Source: Campylobacter coli (lineage in GTDB: Bacteria > Campylobacterota > Campylobacteria > Campylobacterales > Campylobacteraceae). Taken from it: 64,000 nucleotides of DNA. The notes under the pieces are model-generated. The model saw only the letters and a list, made by a program, of their open reading frames with translations, had not been told where the DNA came from and ran no database searches. Numbering within the stretch: the first letter of the stretch is position 1; each line of letters opens with the position of its first letter. This document shows, piece after piece, positions 19,666 through 28,919 of the stretch. The position numbers were made by a program, and so were the translations under genes. The stretch lies in the NCBI GenBank assembly GCA_039516895.1, contig CP154437.1, forward strand, positions 434,001 to 498,000, given 5' to 3'.

Positions 19666-20661
19666 TTAATATGAAATTAAAAATCCCGTAGAAAGTCTTT
19701 GTAAGCGCTTGTTGTAGTCTATGAGGCTCTCTCCATAGCCATTGAAGTATTGTAAATACCAATAAATTCCATTATCAAAAATATCATATCCTATATCTAC
19801 TTGCACCGCAGCCTTATTATCATGAAAATCAAGATTATTTCTTAGCATAAGATTGATAAAATAATCATTTCCTAAATATCCCATATTGATATCAAAATTT
19901 CCCATATAATGTGTGATTTCAGGATTATCATCATCTTCGCTGTTTTCAGGAATTCTATACCAAATTCTAGGAACAAATAAAAAACGCTGATATAAAAATA
20001 CGCTTGAAGCATAAATTCTATTCCAAGAGCGTGATTCTAAATTCTCATCTCCTTTGCCATTGCTCTCATGCAAAATTCCCACTCTTAGATTGTTAAGAAA
20101 TTTATACTCTTCAAAATGCAAAGGAATATCTACAAAAAATTCAGGCTGATAATTTGTTTCTCTAAAAGGTGAGGAATGTTTATAATTTTGCCACCAAGAT
20201 GTTTGAGTATAGCCTACATAATATTTTTCACCCAATCCTAACAAATCTTCAAACAATCTTTTTTTAATACTGAGTTGAAATTTCATTTCAGTTTTTCTAT
20301 TTTCCCCGCCTAATGAGCCAAAGCTATAAGCAAAGGGTAGAAAATAATTCATCTTATATGAGCTGATTCCAAGGGGATTAAAGCTTGAATCCTCTCCTAA
20401 ATAATTTTCCAAAGCGATACGTGAAAAATCCTCTTTTGTGCTAGCTGCTTTTTGGGTAGCTTGCATTTCGTGCTTTGTGTTTGAATTTAAAGAAGCATTA
20501 TTTTCTTGGAATTCTTGTTTAGAAGAATTCTGCAAGGCTAGTTTTTTATAAATTTGCATAGCTTTTTCATATTGCCCTTTTTTCTCAAATTCTAAAGCTT
20601 GTTCAAAATCATCACAAAATACTAAACTATAAAAAAATATCAAAAAAAGAATTTTTTTCAC
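19666..20661 (-). CDS. pldA: Outer membrane phospholipase A
   Basis: A 331-residue outer-membrane phospholipase A1 with a short signal peptide ([16 protein letters not shown]). A Campylobacter-type N-terminal region (about 20-95) has the look of a tetratricopeptide-type helical pair. The PldA barrel follows, with catalytic His-Ser in LHESNGKGD and the asparagine in SRSWNRIY, matching the E. coli H142/S144/N156 pattern. It ends in an aromatic-type strand (GFLISY). It starts with GTG at 20661, overlapping the mobA stop (GTGA), so it is translationally coupled to mobA. Confidence 0.93.
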   Translation of the reverse strand: MKKILFLIFFYSLVFCDDFEQALEFEKKGQYEKAMQIYKKLALQNSSKQEFQENNASLNSNTKHEMQATQKAASTKEDFSRIALENYLGEDSSFNPLGISSYKMNYFLPFAYSFGSLGGENRKTEMKFQLSIKKRLFEDLLGLGEKYYVGYTQTSWWQNYKHSSPFRETNYQPEFFVDIPLHFEEYKFLNNLRVGILHESNGKGDENLESRSWNRIYASSVFLYQRFLFVPRIWYRIPENSEDDDNPEITHYMGNFDINMGYLGNDYFINLMLRNNLDFHDNKAAVQVDIGYDIFDNGIYWYLQYFNGYGESLIDYNKRLQRLSTGFLISY

Positions 20662-21233
20662 TCGTACTCGCTTTTAAATTGCTCATATTCTTGATAAAAA
20701 TTAAGATTTAAGAAAGGAGTTTCATCCTCAAATTCCACAAAGTGGGTTTTCGCTTTAGAAAACAATAAAGCGATTTTTTGCTCATTTTTTTCTAATAATT
20801 CTTTACAAAGATAAGCTACAGAGCTGTGATAAAATCCGCATAAAGGATGTTTGTGTGAGGGGGTTTTGGCAATGATGATTTGATAATCTTGCTCTAAAAA
20901 GGCTAGCATTTTTAAAAGCTCTTTATCGCTTAGATTAGGACTATCTACGCTTAAAATAAAAACAAATTCATCTTTAAAATTTGAAAGTATAGAATAAAGC
21001 GCAAGCATGGGGGAGTAAATTTCAAATTCAGGACAATCTTTTATGAGTTTAAATTTTGCTCCAAATTTGTCCTCTTTAGCACTCACATAAACATTTTTAA
21101 ATATTTTTGAAAATTTTTCTACTTGAAATTGGGTTAAGGTTTGATTTTTAAAAATCAATTTGCTTTTATCCTCTCCCATGCGACTTGATTTACCCCCACA
21201 TAAAATCACACAATTTAAATTTTCAAGTTTCAA
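20658..21233 (-). CDS. mobA: Molybdenum cofactor guanylyltransferase
   Basis: A 191-residue enzyme that attaches GMP to molybdopterin to form the bis-MGD cofactor of formate dehydrogenase, nitrate, TMAO and other reductases. The nucleotide-binding signature [16 protein letters not shown] is at about 11-26, and [10 protein letters not shown] holds the metal-binding Asp. It overlaps pldA by four bases. No other moco gene is nearby. Confidence 0.93.
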   Translation of the reverse strand: MKLENLNCVILCGGKSSRMGEDKSKLIFKNQTLTQFQVEKFSKIFKNVYVSAKEDKFGAKFKLIKDCPEFEIYSPMLALYSILSNFKDEFVFILSVDSPNLSDKELLKMLAFLEQDYQIIIAKTPSHKHPLCGFYHSSVAYLCKELLEKNEQKIALLFSKAKTHFVEFEDETPFLNLNFYQEYEQFKSEYE

Positions 21234-21282
21234 AAATTTCCTTTTTTATTTCAATTCTATCATAAATTCATCAAAAATATCT

Positions 21283-21288
21283 TATAAT
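21283..21288 (+). promoter_or_regulatory. TATAAT -10 element seven bases before the rqcH-like start
   Basis: A perfect TATAAT lies at 21283-21288 and the ATG follows at 21296, so transcription would begin at or next to the A of the start codon. This is the geometry of a leaderless mRNA. No Shine-Dalgarno sequence is visible upstream. Confidence 0.5.
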
Positions 21289-21295
21289 CTCTTTT

Positions 21296-22603
21296 ATGAA
21301 ATACACAGAACTTATGCAATTACAAAAATTTTTTTCCCAGTTTAAAAAAATCGATTTTATCAAGCGTGTTAATGATAATATTTTAGAGCTAAGCTTTGAT
21401 AAACAAAGATTTATTTTTGATTTAACTCGTGGAATGAGTGCTATTTATACTGCAAAATTGATGAGTAAAAATTATAACGCTCCTTTTGATTTCATGCTAA
21501 AAAAATACTTTAACAATGCTTTTATCAAAGAAGTGAAATTGCTTCAAGGCAATCGTATTTTATGTTTTAGTGTTAGGGTTGATAAGGCTTATAAGAGCTA
21601 TGAAAGTAAGATTTATTTTGAATTTACGGGTAAAAATACTAATGTAATTATCACAGATGAAAAAGATTTGATTATAGAGGCTTTAAGGCATATTGATAAA
21701 AGTTACCGCGTTGTTAAGCCTAATGTGGTTTTAGAGGCTTTAAAGCCTTATAAAATGGATGAAAAATTTGAAGAAATAAAAAATTTTAATGATTATTTTA
21801 CTCAAAAATTTGAAATTTTACATGCAAATAAAATCAAACAAATTCAAACACTTAAACTCGCTCAAATTGATAAAAAAATAGAAAATTTAGAAGAGCTTTA
21901 TCTTGCTTTGGATAAAGAAGAGCTTTTGTTGGATCAGGCTTTAAATTTAAGAAAGCAAGCGGATATTTTATTTGCTAATTTAAGCATTTTAAAAGAATAT
22001 GAAAGAGAATTTGAACTTGATGATTTTGAAGGAAAAAAGGTAAAATTTAAACTTGATTTAAGTCCAAAAGAAAGTGCTAATTTATTTTATAAAAATGCTA
22101 AAAAATTAGAACAAAAGGCTAGAAATTTAAATTTACAAAGAGAAAATTTAAAAGAAAAACTAGACTTTGCTAAGGGTTTAAAAGAAATGCTAAGTAAAGC
22201 TAAAAATGAATTTGAGCTTGAAATTTTATTGCCTAAAAAAAGCACTAAGAAAAATCAAGAAAACAAGCAAGATAATGGCATAGCTAATTTTTATTTTAAT
22301 GAGTTTAAAATTTGTGTAGGTAAAAATGAAAAAGGCAATGAAAATTTGCTAAAGAGTGCAAAAAAAGATGATTTGTGGTTACATGTAAGGGATATTCCAA
22401 GCTCTCATGTTTTGATTATTTCAAACAAGCAAAAAATCAGCGAAGAAGTGATAGAATTTAGTGCGAGGCTTTGCGTGAATTTTTCAGGATTAAAGAAAGG
22501 TTCATATTGGGTCGATTATACTTTAAAGAATTTTGTTAAGGTTCAGCAAAAGGCGTTTGTAAAATATACAAATTTTAAAAGTATCAATATCACAAAGGAT
22601 TAA
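21296..22603 (+). CDS. NFACT/RqcH-family protein (fibronectin-binding protein A-like)
   Basis: A 435-residue NFACT protein: an NFACT-N region (1-165), a coiled-coil pair (about 175-310, many Lys/Glu/Leu) and a C-terminal NFACT-R domain with DLWLHVRDIPSSHVL (about 359-373). Bacterial RqcH recognises obstructed 50S subunits and adds C-terminal alanine tails. Older annotation calls the family fibronectin/fibrinogen-binding. At 435 residues it is shorter than Bacillus RqcH (about 570), mostly in NFACT-N/HhH. It begins a plus-strand run of closely packed genes. Confidence 0.85.
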   Translation: MKYTELMQLQKFFSQFKKIDFIKRVNDNILELSFDKQRFIFDLTRGMSAIYTAKLMSKNYNAPFDFMLKKYFNNAFIKEVKLLQGNRILCFSVRVDKAYKSYESKIYFEFTGKNTNVIITDEKDLIIEALRHIDKSYRVVKPNVVLEALKPYKMDEKFEEIKNFNDYFTQKFEILHANKIKQIQTLKLAQIDKKIENLEELYLALDKEELLLDQALNLRKQADILFANLSILKEYEREFELDDFEGKKVKFKLDLSPKESANLFYKNAKKLEQKARNLNLQRENLKEKLDFAKGLKEMLSKAKNEFELEILLPKKSTKKNQENKQDNGIANFYFNEFKICVGKNEKGNENLLKSAKKDDLWLHVRDIPSSHVLIISNKQKISEEVIEFSARLCVNFSGLKKGSYWVDYTLKNFVKVQQKAFVKYTNFKSINITKD

Positions 22604-22605
22604 AA

Positions 22606-22944
22606 ATGCCAGTTAGCCCAATAGGAAATATGAATTTTGTTAATCAAAATATGGCTTATCCTGCTACTCAAGCAAGTAATGAGCTTGCAAAGGAAGGTTT
22701 TGCAGCTTCATTAAATATGGCAGCTTTTAATGAAAAAGAAAAAGCCTTAAACAAGCTTGAAAAAGTCAATGAAACTCAAGAAATCAAAGAAGAGATTAAA
22801 GAAAAAGCCGAACAAGAGGAAAAAAAGAAAAAACAAAAACAAGAAGCAAAAAAAGATGATAAGGATGAAAACTTAGAAGAGCAAACAGAAGAAGCAAGCT
22901 TTAAAAATGCACAAAGTATTCATCATATAGATATCAGCATATAA
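22606..22944 (+). CDS. Small charged hypothetical protein, 112 residues
   Basis: The ATG at 22606 lies two bases after the previous stop, with AAGGAT inside the upstream gene end. The N-terminal 45 residues are neutral. The middle (about 45-95) is almost entirely Lys/Glu/Gln/Asp, predicted as a single charged helix or disordered. The C-terminus ends IHHIDISI. No signal peptide or membrane helix. It sits between the NFACT protein and cdsA and is conserved in C. jejuni by position. Function unknown. Confidence 0.65.
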   Translation: MPVSPIGNMNFVNQNMAYPATQASNELAKEGFAASLNMAAFNEKEKALNKLEKVNETQEIKEEIKEKAEQEEKKKKQKQEAKKDDKDENLEEQTEEASFKNAQSIHHIDISI

Positions 22945-22952
22945 GGAAAAAA

Positions 22953-23681
22953 ATGTTTAATGCAGCAAGAATTATTTGGGGCGTAGTGATGGCCATAGCA
23001 GTGATACTCATTGCTTTAATCGATCAGTTTATTATCAATTTTATTGTTTTTGCGTTTATATTGTATCTAGCTTTTAATGAAGCAAAAAAATTATTTAATT
23101 TAGAAGATGTAAGCATTATCCCTTTGGCTTTAGCCTTTATACTTGGAACCATTAGTGAAAATCCTTTGGCTTTTGGTGCTTTAGCAGCACTTTTGGTGTT
23201 GGGTTATCTTGTATATAAAAAAGCTCCTAACTTAAAGGCTGTTTGGGTTTATCTTTATCCGAGCTTGCCTGTATTAGCGCTTTGGCAGGTGTATTTAGAT
23301 GATGGAATGTTTGCTTTGTTTTGGTTGATTGCTATTGTTGCAATTTGCGATAGCGCAGCTTATTTTATAGGCAAGCTTTTGGGAAAAACTCCCTTTTCAC
23401 AAACCAGTCCTAATAAAACCTTAGAAGGCGTGATAGGTGGACTTGTTTGTGCGAGTATTTTGGGTACCTTGATAGGAATTTTTGTTTATAGTTTTTGGCT
23501 TTCTTTGCTTTGCTCGTTTTTTGTAGCATTTTTTGCAGTTATTGGTGATTTGCTTGAGAGTTATTTTAAAAGAGAAGCGGGTGTAAAGGATAGCGGAGAT
23601 CTTATACCAGGACATGGTGGAATTTTAGATAGAATTGATGCGGTGATTATCGCTGCTTTTGTGATGGTTGCTCTTTTATGA
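22953..23681 (+). CDS. cdsA: Phosphatidate cytidylyltransferase
   Basis: A 242-residue polytopic inner-membrane enzyme making CDP-diacylglycerol from phosphatidate and CTP. The signature [19 protein letters not shown] lies near the C-terminus (about 213-231). About seven hydrophobic segments. Its last bases overlap the dxr start (ATGA). Confidence 0.95.
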   Translation: MFNAARIIWGVVMAIAVILIALIDQFIINFIVFAFILYLAFNEAKKLFNLEDVSIIPLALAFILGTISENPLAFGALAALLVLGYLVYKKAPNLKAVWVYLYPSLPVLALWQVYLDDGMFALFWLIAIVAICDSAAYFIGKLLGKTPFSQTSPNKTLEGVIGGLVCASILGTLIGIFVYSFWLSLLCSFFVAFFAVIGDLLESYFKREAGVKDSGDLIPGHGGILDRIDAVIIAAFVMVALL

Positions 23682-24754
23682 TAGTTTTTGGAAGTACAGG
23701 AAGTATAGGGCTTAATGCTCTAAAACTTGCCACTTTAAAAAATATCAAGATTTCTGCTCTTGCTTGCGGGGAAAATATAAGCCTTTTAAATGAACAAATA
23801 GAACAATTTAAACCCGAATTTGTAGCGATTAAAAACTCTAAAGATAAGCATTTAGTAAAACACGATAAGATCTTTGTAGGACAAGAGGGCTTAGAAGAAA
23901 TTTTAAGTTTGTGCGAAGATGATTTGCTACTGAATGCTATTGTGGGTTTTGCAGGATTGAAAAGCACCTTAAAAGCAAAGGAGCTTGGCAAAAAAATAGC
24001 TTTAGCCAATAAAGAAAGCTTGGTAGTTGCTGGAAAATTTCTAAAAGGGGCGAAGTTTTTACCCGTAGATAGTGAGCATTCGGCTTTGAAATTTTTGCTT
24101 GAGGGTAAAAAAGATATAGCAAAGCTTTATATTACTGCAAGCGGTGGAGCTTTTTATAAGCATAAAATTAAAGATTTAAGCCATGTGAGTGTTAAAGATG
24201 CTCTAAAGCACCCAAATTGGAATATGGGTTCAAAGATCACGATAGATAGTGCGACAATGGCAAATAAGCTTTTTGAAATCATCGAAGCTTATCATTTGTA
24301 TGATTTTAAAAATATCGATGCTTTAATCGAACCAAAATCTTTAGTTCATGCTATGTGCGAGTTTAAAAATGGCGCAAGCACGGCATATTTTTCAAGAGCA
24401 GATATGAAATTATCCATATCAGAGGCTATTTTTTCTAAGCATGATAGTAAAATTTTAGAGCCTGTTGACTTTGTTAAACTTTCTAGTTTAAAATTTTATA
24501 AAATCAGCACAAAAAAATATCCTATTTTTAAACTCAAAAACGAGCTTTTAAACAATCCTGATTTAGGCGTGATTATCAATGCTGCTAATGAAATAGGGGT
24601 ACAAAATTTTTTAGATAATAAAATACAATTTTTAGATATTGCTCATGTTATTTTTAAAGCATTGGATCATTTTGGCGTGCCTAAAATTTCAAGTATTGAT
24701 GAAGTTTTTGAGTATGATTATAAAACAAGAGAGTATTTAAGGGGAATGAAATGA
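23678..24754 (+). CDS. dxr: 1-deoxy-D-xylulose 5-phosphate reductoisomerase
   Basis: A 358-residue NADPH-dependent enzyme of the MEP isoprenoid pathway (DXP to MEP). NADPH site GSTGSIG (4-10); [11 protein letters not shown]; metal and substrate residues in [14 protein letters not shown]-type motif as [20 protein letters not shown]. It is somewhat shorter than the E. coli enzyme (398). Overlaps cdsA and pgp1 by four bases each. Confidence 0.95.
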   Translation: MIVFGSTGSIGLNALKLATLKNIKISALACGENISLLNEQIEQFKPEFVAIKNSKDKHLVKHDKIFVGQEGLEEILSLCEDDLLLNAIVGFAGLKSTLKAKELGKKIALANKESLVVAGKFLKGAKFLPVDSEHSALKFLLEGKKDIAKLYITASGGAFYKHKIKDLSHVSVKDALKHPNWNMGSKITIDSATMANKLFEIIEAYHLYDFKNIDALIEPKSLVHAMCEFKNGASTAYFSRADMKLSISEAIFSKHDSKILEPVDFVKLSSLKFYKISTKKYPIFKLKNELLNNPDLGVIINAANEIGVQNFLDNKIQFLDIAHVIFKALDHFGVPKISSIDEVFEYDYKTREYLRGMK

Positions 24755-26145
24755 AATTTTTTATATCGATTATTTTTTTTATAAGTGGACTTTTTGCTTT
24801 GGATTTGGAATTTAGTGTAGGAGAAAATGGAAAAAGCTTAGATGATAATAATACAGTTTTGATTTTTGGGGGAATTCAAGGTGATGAGCCTGGTGGATTT
24901 CACGCAGCAAGTTTGCTTTTGAGTGATTATAATATCACTAAAGGTAAAATCATAGTTGCTCCTAACTTGGCTTTTGATAGTATTATCAAGCGCTCGCGTG
25001 GAAATAATGGAGATTTAAACCGCAAATTCGCAAGTCTAAGTCCAAAAGATCCTGATTATCAAACAGTTCAACGCATTAAAGAGCTTATCTTGCTTCCTGA
25101 AGTTAGTATGGTGATCAATCTTCACGATGGTTGGGGTTTTTATAAGCCCACATATATTGATGCTATGCAAAATCCTAAGCGTTGGGGAAATTCAAGCGTG
25201 ATTGATACAAGTGAAATCAATGCTAGTAAATACCCCAATCTTGAAGGTATAGCCACTCAAACTGTAAATAGTGTCAATGCTTCCTTAGCTGATCCAAAAC
25301 ATGCTTATCATCTTAAAAATACCAAAACTCAAGAGCTTGGCGATACTGAAATGCTAAAAGCTTTAACATATTTTGTTATATCCAATCACAAAGCCGCTTT
25401 TGCGAATGAAGCAAGTAAAAATTTGCCTGTAAATTTAAGGGCTTATTACCATCTTTTGGCCATCGAAAACTATCTAAAAACAGCAGGAATTGAATTTACT
25501 AGAACTTTTGAGCTTACCCCACAAGGTGTTGATAAAGCTATCAATCAAGAGCTCGAAGTCAAGCTTTTTGATGATAAAATTTTACTTTCTTTAAAAAATC
25601 CAAGACAAGTTATCAATTATGTACCTTTTCCTATCAACAAAGAATTAAATTATAACACTAGCAATGAGCTTACTGCGGTTATAGCTGAAAATAATTCTTT
25701 TTATATCCAATATGGCAACCGATTTCAAACAAGACTTTATCCTGAATATCTTGAATTTAGCAACCCTTTTGATAAAGTAACTCTACAAGTAGATGGCAAT
25801 GAAACTATAGTTAATTTTGGAACAAAACTTCAAGTTAAAGAAAATTTTCTTGTGCCAAGGATTAAAGGTGTGCGTGTAAATATCATAGGTTTTGATCATG
25901 GCAGAGATGAAAGCAATATGTTAGTTTCTAAAAAAAATATGCAAAAGCCTTATTCTTTAGATATGGCAGGAAAAATTTATCGTGTAGAATTTTATGAATT
26001 AAGAGGGGCTAATTTGCAACAATTTTTAGAAGATAGTGTCGAAAGCAAGCTTATCAAAAATGCTAAAATTCTTGATCTTTCTACTCTAAAAACCGCAAGA
26101 TCTAAAGATAAATTTATCGGTTCTATTTTAGTGGAATTTGAATGA
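24751..26145 (+). CDS. pgp1: Peptidoglycan DL-carboxypeptidase Pgp1
   Basis: A 464-residue periplasmic M14-fold metallopeptidase that trims tripeptides to dipeptides in the wall and is required for helical cell shape in C. jejuni. Signal peptide about 1-16. The zinc ligands appear as Q43-x-x-E46 (GGIQGDEPG) and H125 (NLHDGWGF): glutamine replaces the usual first histidine of HxxE, as in H. pylori Csd4. An accessory beta-rich C-terminal half follows (about 240-464). ATGA overlap with dxr and tsaD. Confidence 0.88.
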   Translation: MKFFISIIFFISGLFALDLEFSVGENGKSLDDNNTVLIFGGIQGDEPGGFHAASLLLSDYNITKGKIIVAPNLAFDSIIKRSRGNNGDLNRKFASLSPKDPDYQTVQRIKELILLPEVSMVINLHDGWGFYKPTYIDAMQNPKRWGNSSVIDTSEINASKYPNLEGIATQTVNSVNASLADPKHAYHLKNTKTQELGDTEMLKALTYFVISNHKAAFANEASKNLPVNLRAYYHLLAIENYLKTAGIEFTRTFELTPQGVDKAINQELEVKLFDDKILLSLKNPRQVINYVPFPINKELNYNTSNELTAVIAENNSFYIQYGNRFQTRLYPEYLEFSNPFDKVTLQVDGNETIVNFGTKLQVKENFLVPRIKGVRVNIIGFDHGRDESNMLVSKKNMQKPYSLDMAGKIYRVEFYELRGANLQQFLEDSVESKLIKNAKILDLSTLKTARSKDKFIGSILVEFE

Positions 26146-27149
26146 AAAATCTTATTTTAGCCATAGAAAGTTCTTGTGATGATAGCTCTATAGCAGTGAT
26201 GGATAAAGATACTTTAGAGTGTAAATTTCATAAAAAAATTTCTCAAGAAATGGAGCACAATGTTTATGGCGGAGTAGTGCCCGAGCTTGCAGCAAGACTT
26301 CATAGTGAAGCCTTGCCAAGGATACTTGAGCAATGCAAGGGGTATTTTGATAAACTCTGTGCCATAGCTGTGACAAATGAACCTGGACTTAGTGTTTCTT
26401 TGCTTAGTGGCATAAGTATGGCAAAGACTTTAGCGCTTAGTCTTAATTTGCCTTTAATGGCTATCAATCATCTTAAAGGCCATATTTATAGTCTTTTTTT
26501 GGAAGAGCCAATTTGCCTTGATATGGGAATTTTGCTTGTAAGTGGCGGGCATACCATGGTTCTTTATCTTGGGAAAGATGGAAAAATAGAAATTTTAGCA
26601 AGAACTAACGATGATAGCTTTGGCGAAAGTTTTGATAAGGTAGCTAAGATGATGAATTTGGGCTATCCTGGCGGAGTACTTATAGAAAATTTAGCCCAAA
26701 AAGCCAAATTAAAAAATATCCACTTTAATATCCCTTTAAAACACTCCAAAGAGCTTGCTTATAGTTTTTCAGGGCTTAAAAATGCGGTGCGTTTGGAAAT
26801 TTTAAAACATGAAAATTTAGATGAAGATATAAAAGCAGAAATTGCTTATGGATTTGAAAATGCAGCATGTGAACATATCATGGATAAATTAGAAAAGATT
26901 TTTAATCTTTACAAGTTTAAAACCTTTGGTGTTGTAGGAGGAGCAAGTGCGAATTTAAATTTGCGTTCTCGTTTGCAAAATTTATGTGAAAAGTATCAAA
27001 GCAAATTAAAACTAGCTCCTTTAAAATACTGCTCTGATAATGCTTTAATGATTGCAAGAGCTGGGGTTGATACTTACAAAAGAAAAGAATTTGTGGAACT
27101 TGAAGAGGAGATTTTAAGTCCAAAAAATAAAAATTTTTTAAGGATATAA
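26142..27149 (+). CDS. tsaD: tRNA N6-adenosine threonylcarbamoyltransferase
   Basis: A 335-residue Kae1/YgjD-family ATPase-fold protein that, with TsaB and TsaE, adds the threonylcarbamoyl group to A37 of ANN-decoding tRNAs. N-terminal AIESSCDDSS; metal ligands H110 and H114 (INHLKGHIYS); VVSGGHT-type motif as LVSGGHTMVLY; GGASAN near the C-terminus. Starts in an ATGA overlap with pgp1. Confidence 0.95.
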   Translation: MKNLILAIESSCDDSSIAVMDKDTLECKFHKKISQEMEHNVYGGVVPELAARLHSEALPRILEQCKGYFDKLCAIAVTNEPGLSVSLLSGISMAKTLALSLNLPLMAINHLKGHIYSLFLEEPICLDMGILLVSGGHTMVLYLGKDGKIEILARTNDDSFGESFDKVAKMMNLGYPGGVLIENLAQKAKLKNIHFNIPLKHSKELAYSFSGLKNAVRLEILKHENLDEDIKAEIAYGFENAACEHIMDKLEKIFNLYKFKTFGVVGGASANLNLRSRLQNLCEKYQSKLKLAPLKYCSDNALMIARAGVDTYKRKEFVELEEEILSPKNKNFLRI

Positions 27150-27151
27150 AA

Positions 27152-27679
27152 GTGAAAAGAGCTTTTACTATATTGGAACTTGTTTTTGTTATCGTGATTT
27201 TAGGAATTTTAGCAGCAATCGCTTTGCCAAAATTCAGTTCTAGTAGAGATGAAGCTGAGGTGAGTAAATCCTTAAACAATCTTAAAACTTTAATCAACGA
27301 TATAAGTATCTATGCCTTAAAAAATAGTGATTTAAGCACTATGAATTTTATGAGCAATGTAAGCGGAGTGGAAAATGTTGATCTTAAAAATTTTACAGGT
27401 ATAAAAGAAGTAAATTTTAGGGTAGGAGAGGATAAAGAGTGTATAAAGCTGATTTTCATTGATAAAAATGATTTTGTATTGATGGGAATTTCTAGCAATG
27501 AAGCAAGTAAAAATGCCATAATCAACATAGCCAATAACCCAAAACAAGAATTTCAAAACTTAGACTTTACAAGCAGCTCAAAAAATAAAGCTTGCGTGGC
27601 CTTAAGTAAAAATGAGAATTTTAAGAATTTAGCGAGTCAAACTTATATTTTGATAGGGGGATTTGATGATAGTAAATAA
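27152..27679 (+). CDS. ctsG: Type II secretion/competence pseudopilin CtsG
   Basis: A 175-residue prepilin with a class III signal: MKRA then FTILELVFVIVILGILAAIALP, with Glu five residues into the mature chain and a long hydrophobic helix. The start is GTG at 27152, two bases after the tsaD stop. By family and position it corresponds to the CtsG pseudopilin of the Campylobacter natural-transformation apparatus. Two C-terminal half cysteines (C~92, C~149) could form a disulfide. Confidence 0.85.
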   Translation: MKRAFTILELVFVIVILGILAAIALPKFSSSRDEAEVSKSLNNLKTLINDISIYALKNSDLSTMNFMSNVSGVENVDLKNFTGIKEVNFRVGEDKECIKLIFIDKNDFVLMGISSNEASKNAIINIANNPKQEFQNLDFTSSSKNKACVALSKNENFKNLASQTYILIGGFDDSK

Positions 27680-28910
27680 AACTTATGAAATTGATTCTTG
27701 TGATGATGTAGAACTTGGTATAAAAAGAGAATCAAAGCTTGAATTTAAACTTTGTTTTGATGATGAAAAAGAAATGAAAGCTTTGGTCTTTATAGTCCCT
27801 GGACTTGGCGGGGATGCAAATGAAAATTATCGTGAGCATTTAGCTGAATTTGTAGCAAATGAATTTAGTGTAGCTGTTGTTAGCGTAAATTATCATTGTA
27901 TAGGAAATCGTCCCCAAACAGGTTCTACTTTTTATTTAGATGATATAGATAAGTTGATTTTGCAAACGAGTTGTGAAACTTTAGGCATAAAAATCAATCC
28001 AGATAAGTTAAATTCTTTAGAAGATTTAAATTTTACACTTAAAAAAGTAGACACAATCCTAGAAGAGCGTAAAACTCAAAGAAAAATTGTTTCAAATTTT
28101 AAACTAAGCATTCATTTAAGTTTGCAGCCTGCTAAAAATGAGTATCAAAATTTTGGAGTAATGCAAGCGCAAGATTTATTAAATGCAGCTCTTTATCTTA
28201 AGGCTCATGCACCTTTTAACACTATGGGGGGGGGTATGCCCGTTATCATGATAGGTAGTTCTCATGGAGGATATTTAGCACATTTAGCAGCTAAATTTGC
28301 ACCTTGGCTTGTAGATGGTGTGATAGATAATTCTAGTTATGCTAAGTTTCTTTGGCGTCTTATAGGTTTTGGTAAGGAAATTGATTTTGCAAAATACTAT
28401 TGTTTTGGAACGGCTATTTTTTTTAAACATATCCATATTTATTGTTCGGATAAAACTTTTTGGACAAGTAATTCAAGCTCAAATAACTTTTTTTCTATAC
28501 CAAGAAGAATGATAAGATACATACTAGAGCCAAATCATATAGAAAATCAAGCAAATTATCCAAAACCCTATTATGCAAGCTATCATTCTTTTTATGATAA
28601 AGAAATAGCTCCGCCCGATGAGAAATTAGAACTTTATAAATATTTAAAGCAATTTGATTTTGATGCCGAGCTTCATATGATAAAAAATCCAGATCAAATT
28701 GATGGTAAATTTATCAAAAACTTAGATCATGGTATGGGAATGTCTATAAAAACTTTGATTTCTAAAGAACTTCCTTGTATGCTTGAAAAAATTTTATCTA
28801 ATTCTAGAAAAGAATGGAAAAACAAAAGCATAAGCTACCCTTGTGATGGCTTGATATATCATTTTAGCGAAAAAGACAATAAAATCAATCTAGATATCAC
28901 AAAAACTTAA
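27666..28910 (+). CDS. DUF2920 protein with G9 phase-variation tract (ON)
   Basis: A 414-residue Campylobacter flagellar-island protein. ATG at 27666 with GGGGG upstream is preferred; it overlaps ctsG by 14 bases. The fold looks like an alpha/beta hydrolase: nucleophile elbow IGSSHGGYLAH (about 194-204), WLVDGVIDNSSYAKF, and a late KNLDHGMGMSI histidine. Nine G at 28226-28234 encode MGGG just before the elbow; a one-base slip would truncate the protein before the nucleophile. Here the frame is intact. A paralogue lies at 55928 and a decayed copy at 61136. Members of this family neighbour ptm/pse genes, suggesting a role in glycan modification; the reaction is unknown. Confidence 0.8.
   Translation: MIVNKTYEIDSCDDVELGIKRESKLEFKLCFDDEKEMKALVFIVPGLGGDANENYREHLAEFVANEFSVAVVSVNYHCIGNRPQTGSTFYLDDIDKLILQTSCETLGIKINPDKLNSLEDLNFTLKKVDTILEERKTQRKIVSNFKLSIHLSLQPAKNEYQNFGVMQAQDLLNAALYLKAHAPFNTMGGGMPVIMIGSSHGGYLAHLAAKFAPWLVDGVIDNSSYAKFLWRLIGFGKEIDFAKYYCFGTAIFFKHIHIYCSDKTFWTSNSSSNNFFSIPRRMIRYILEPNHIENQANYPKPYYASYHSFYDKEIAPPDEKLELYKYLKQFDFDAELHMIKNPDQIDGKFIKNLDHGMGMSIKTLISKELPCMLEKILSNSRKEWKNKSISYPCDGLIYHFSEKDNKINLDITKT
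28226..28234 (+). repeat. Poly-G tract (9 G) in DUF2920 gene
   Basis: Nine consecutive G within the coding sequence, of the kind that slips at high frequency in Campylobacter. The reading frame is open through it, so the gene is ON in this sequence. Confidence 0.95.
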
Positions 28911-28919
28911 GGAAATTCC

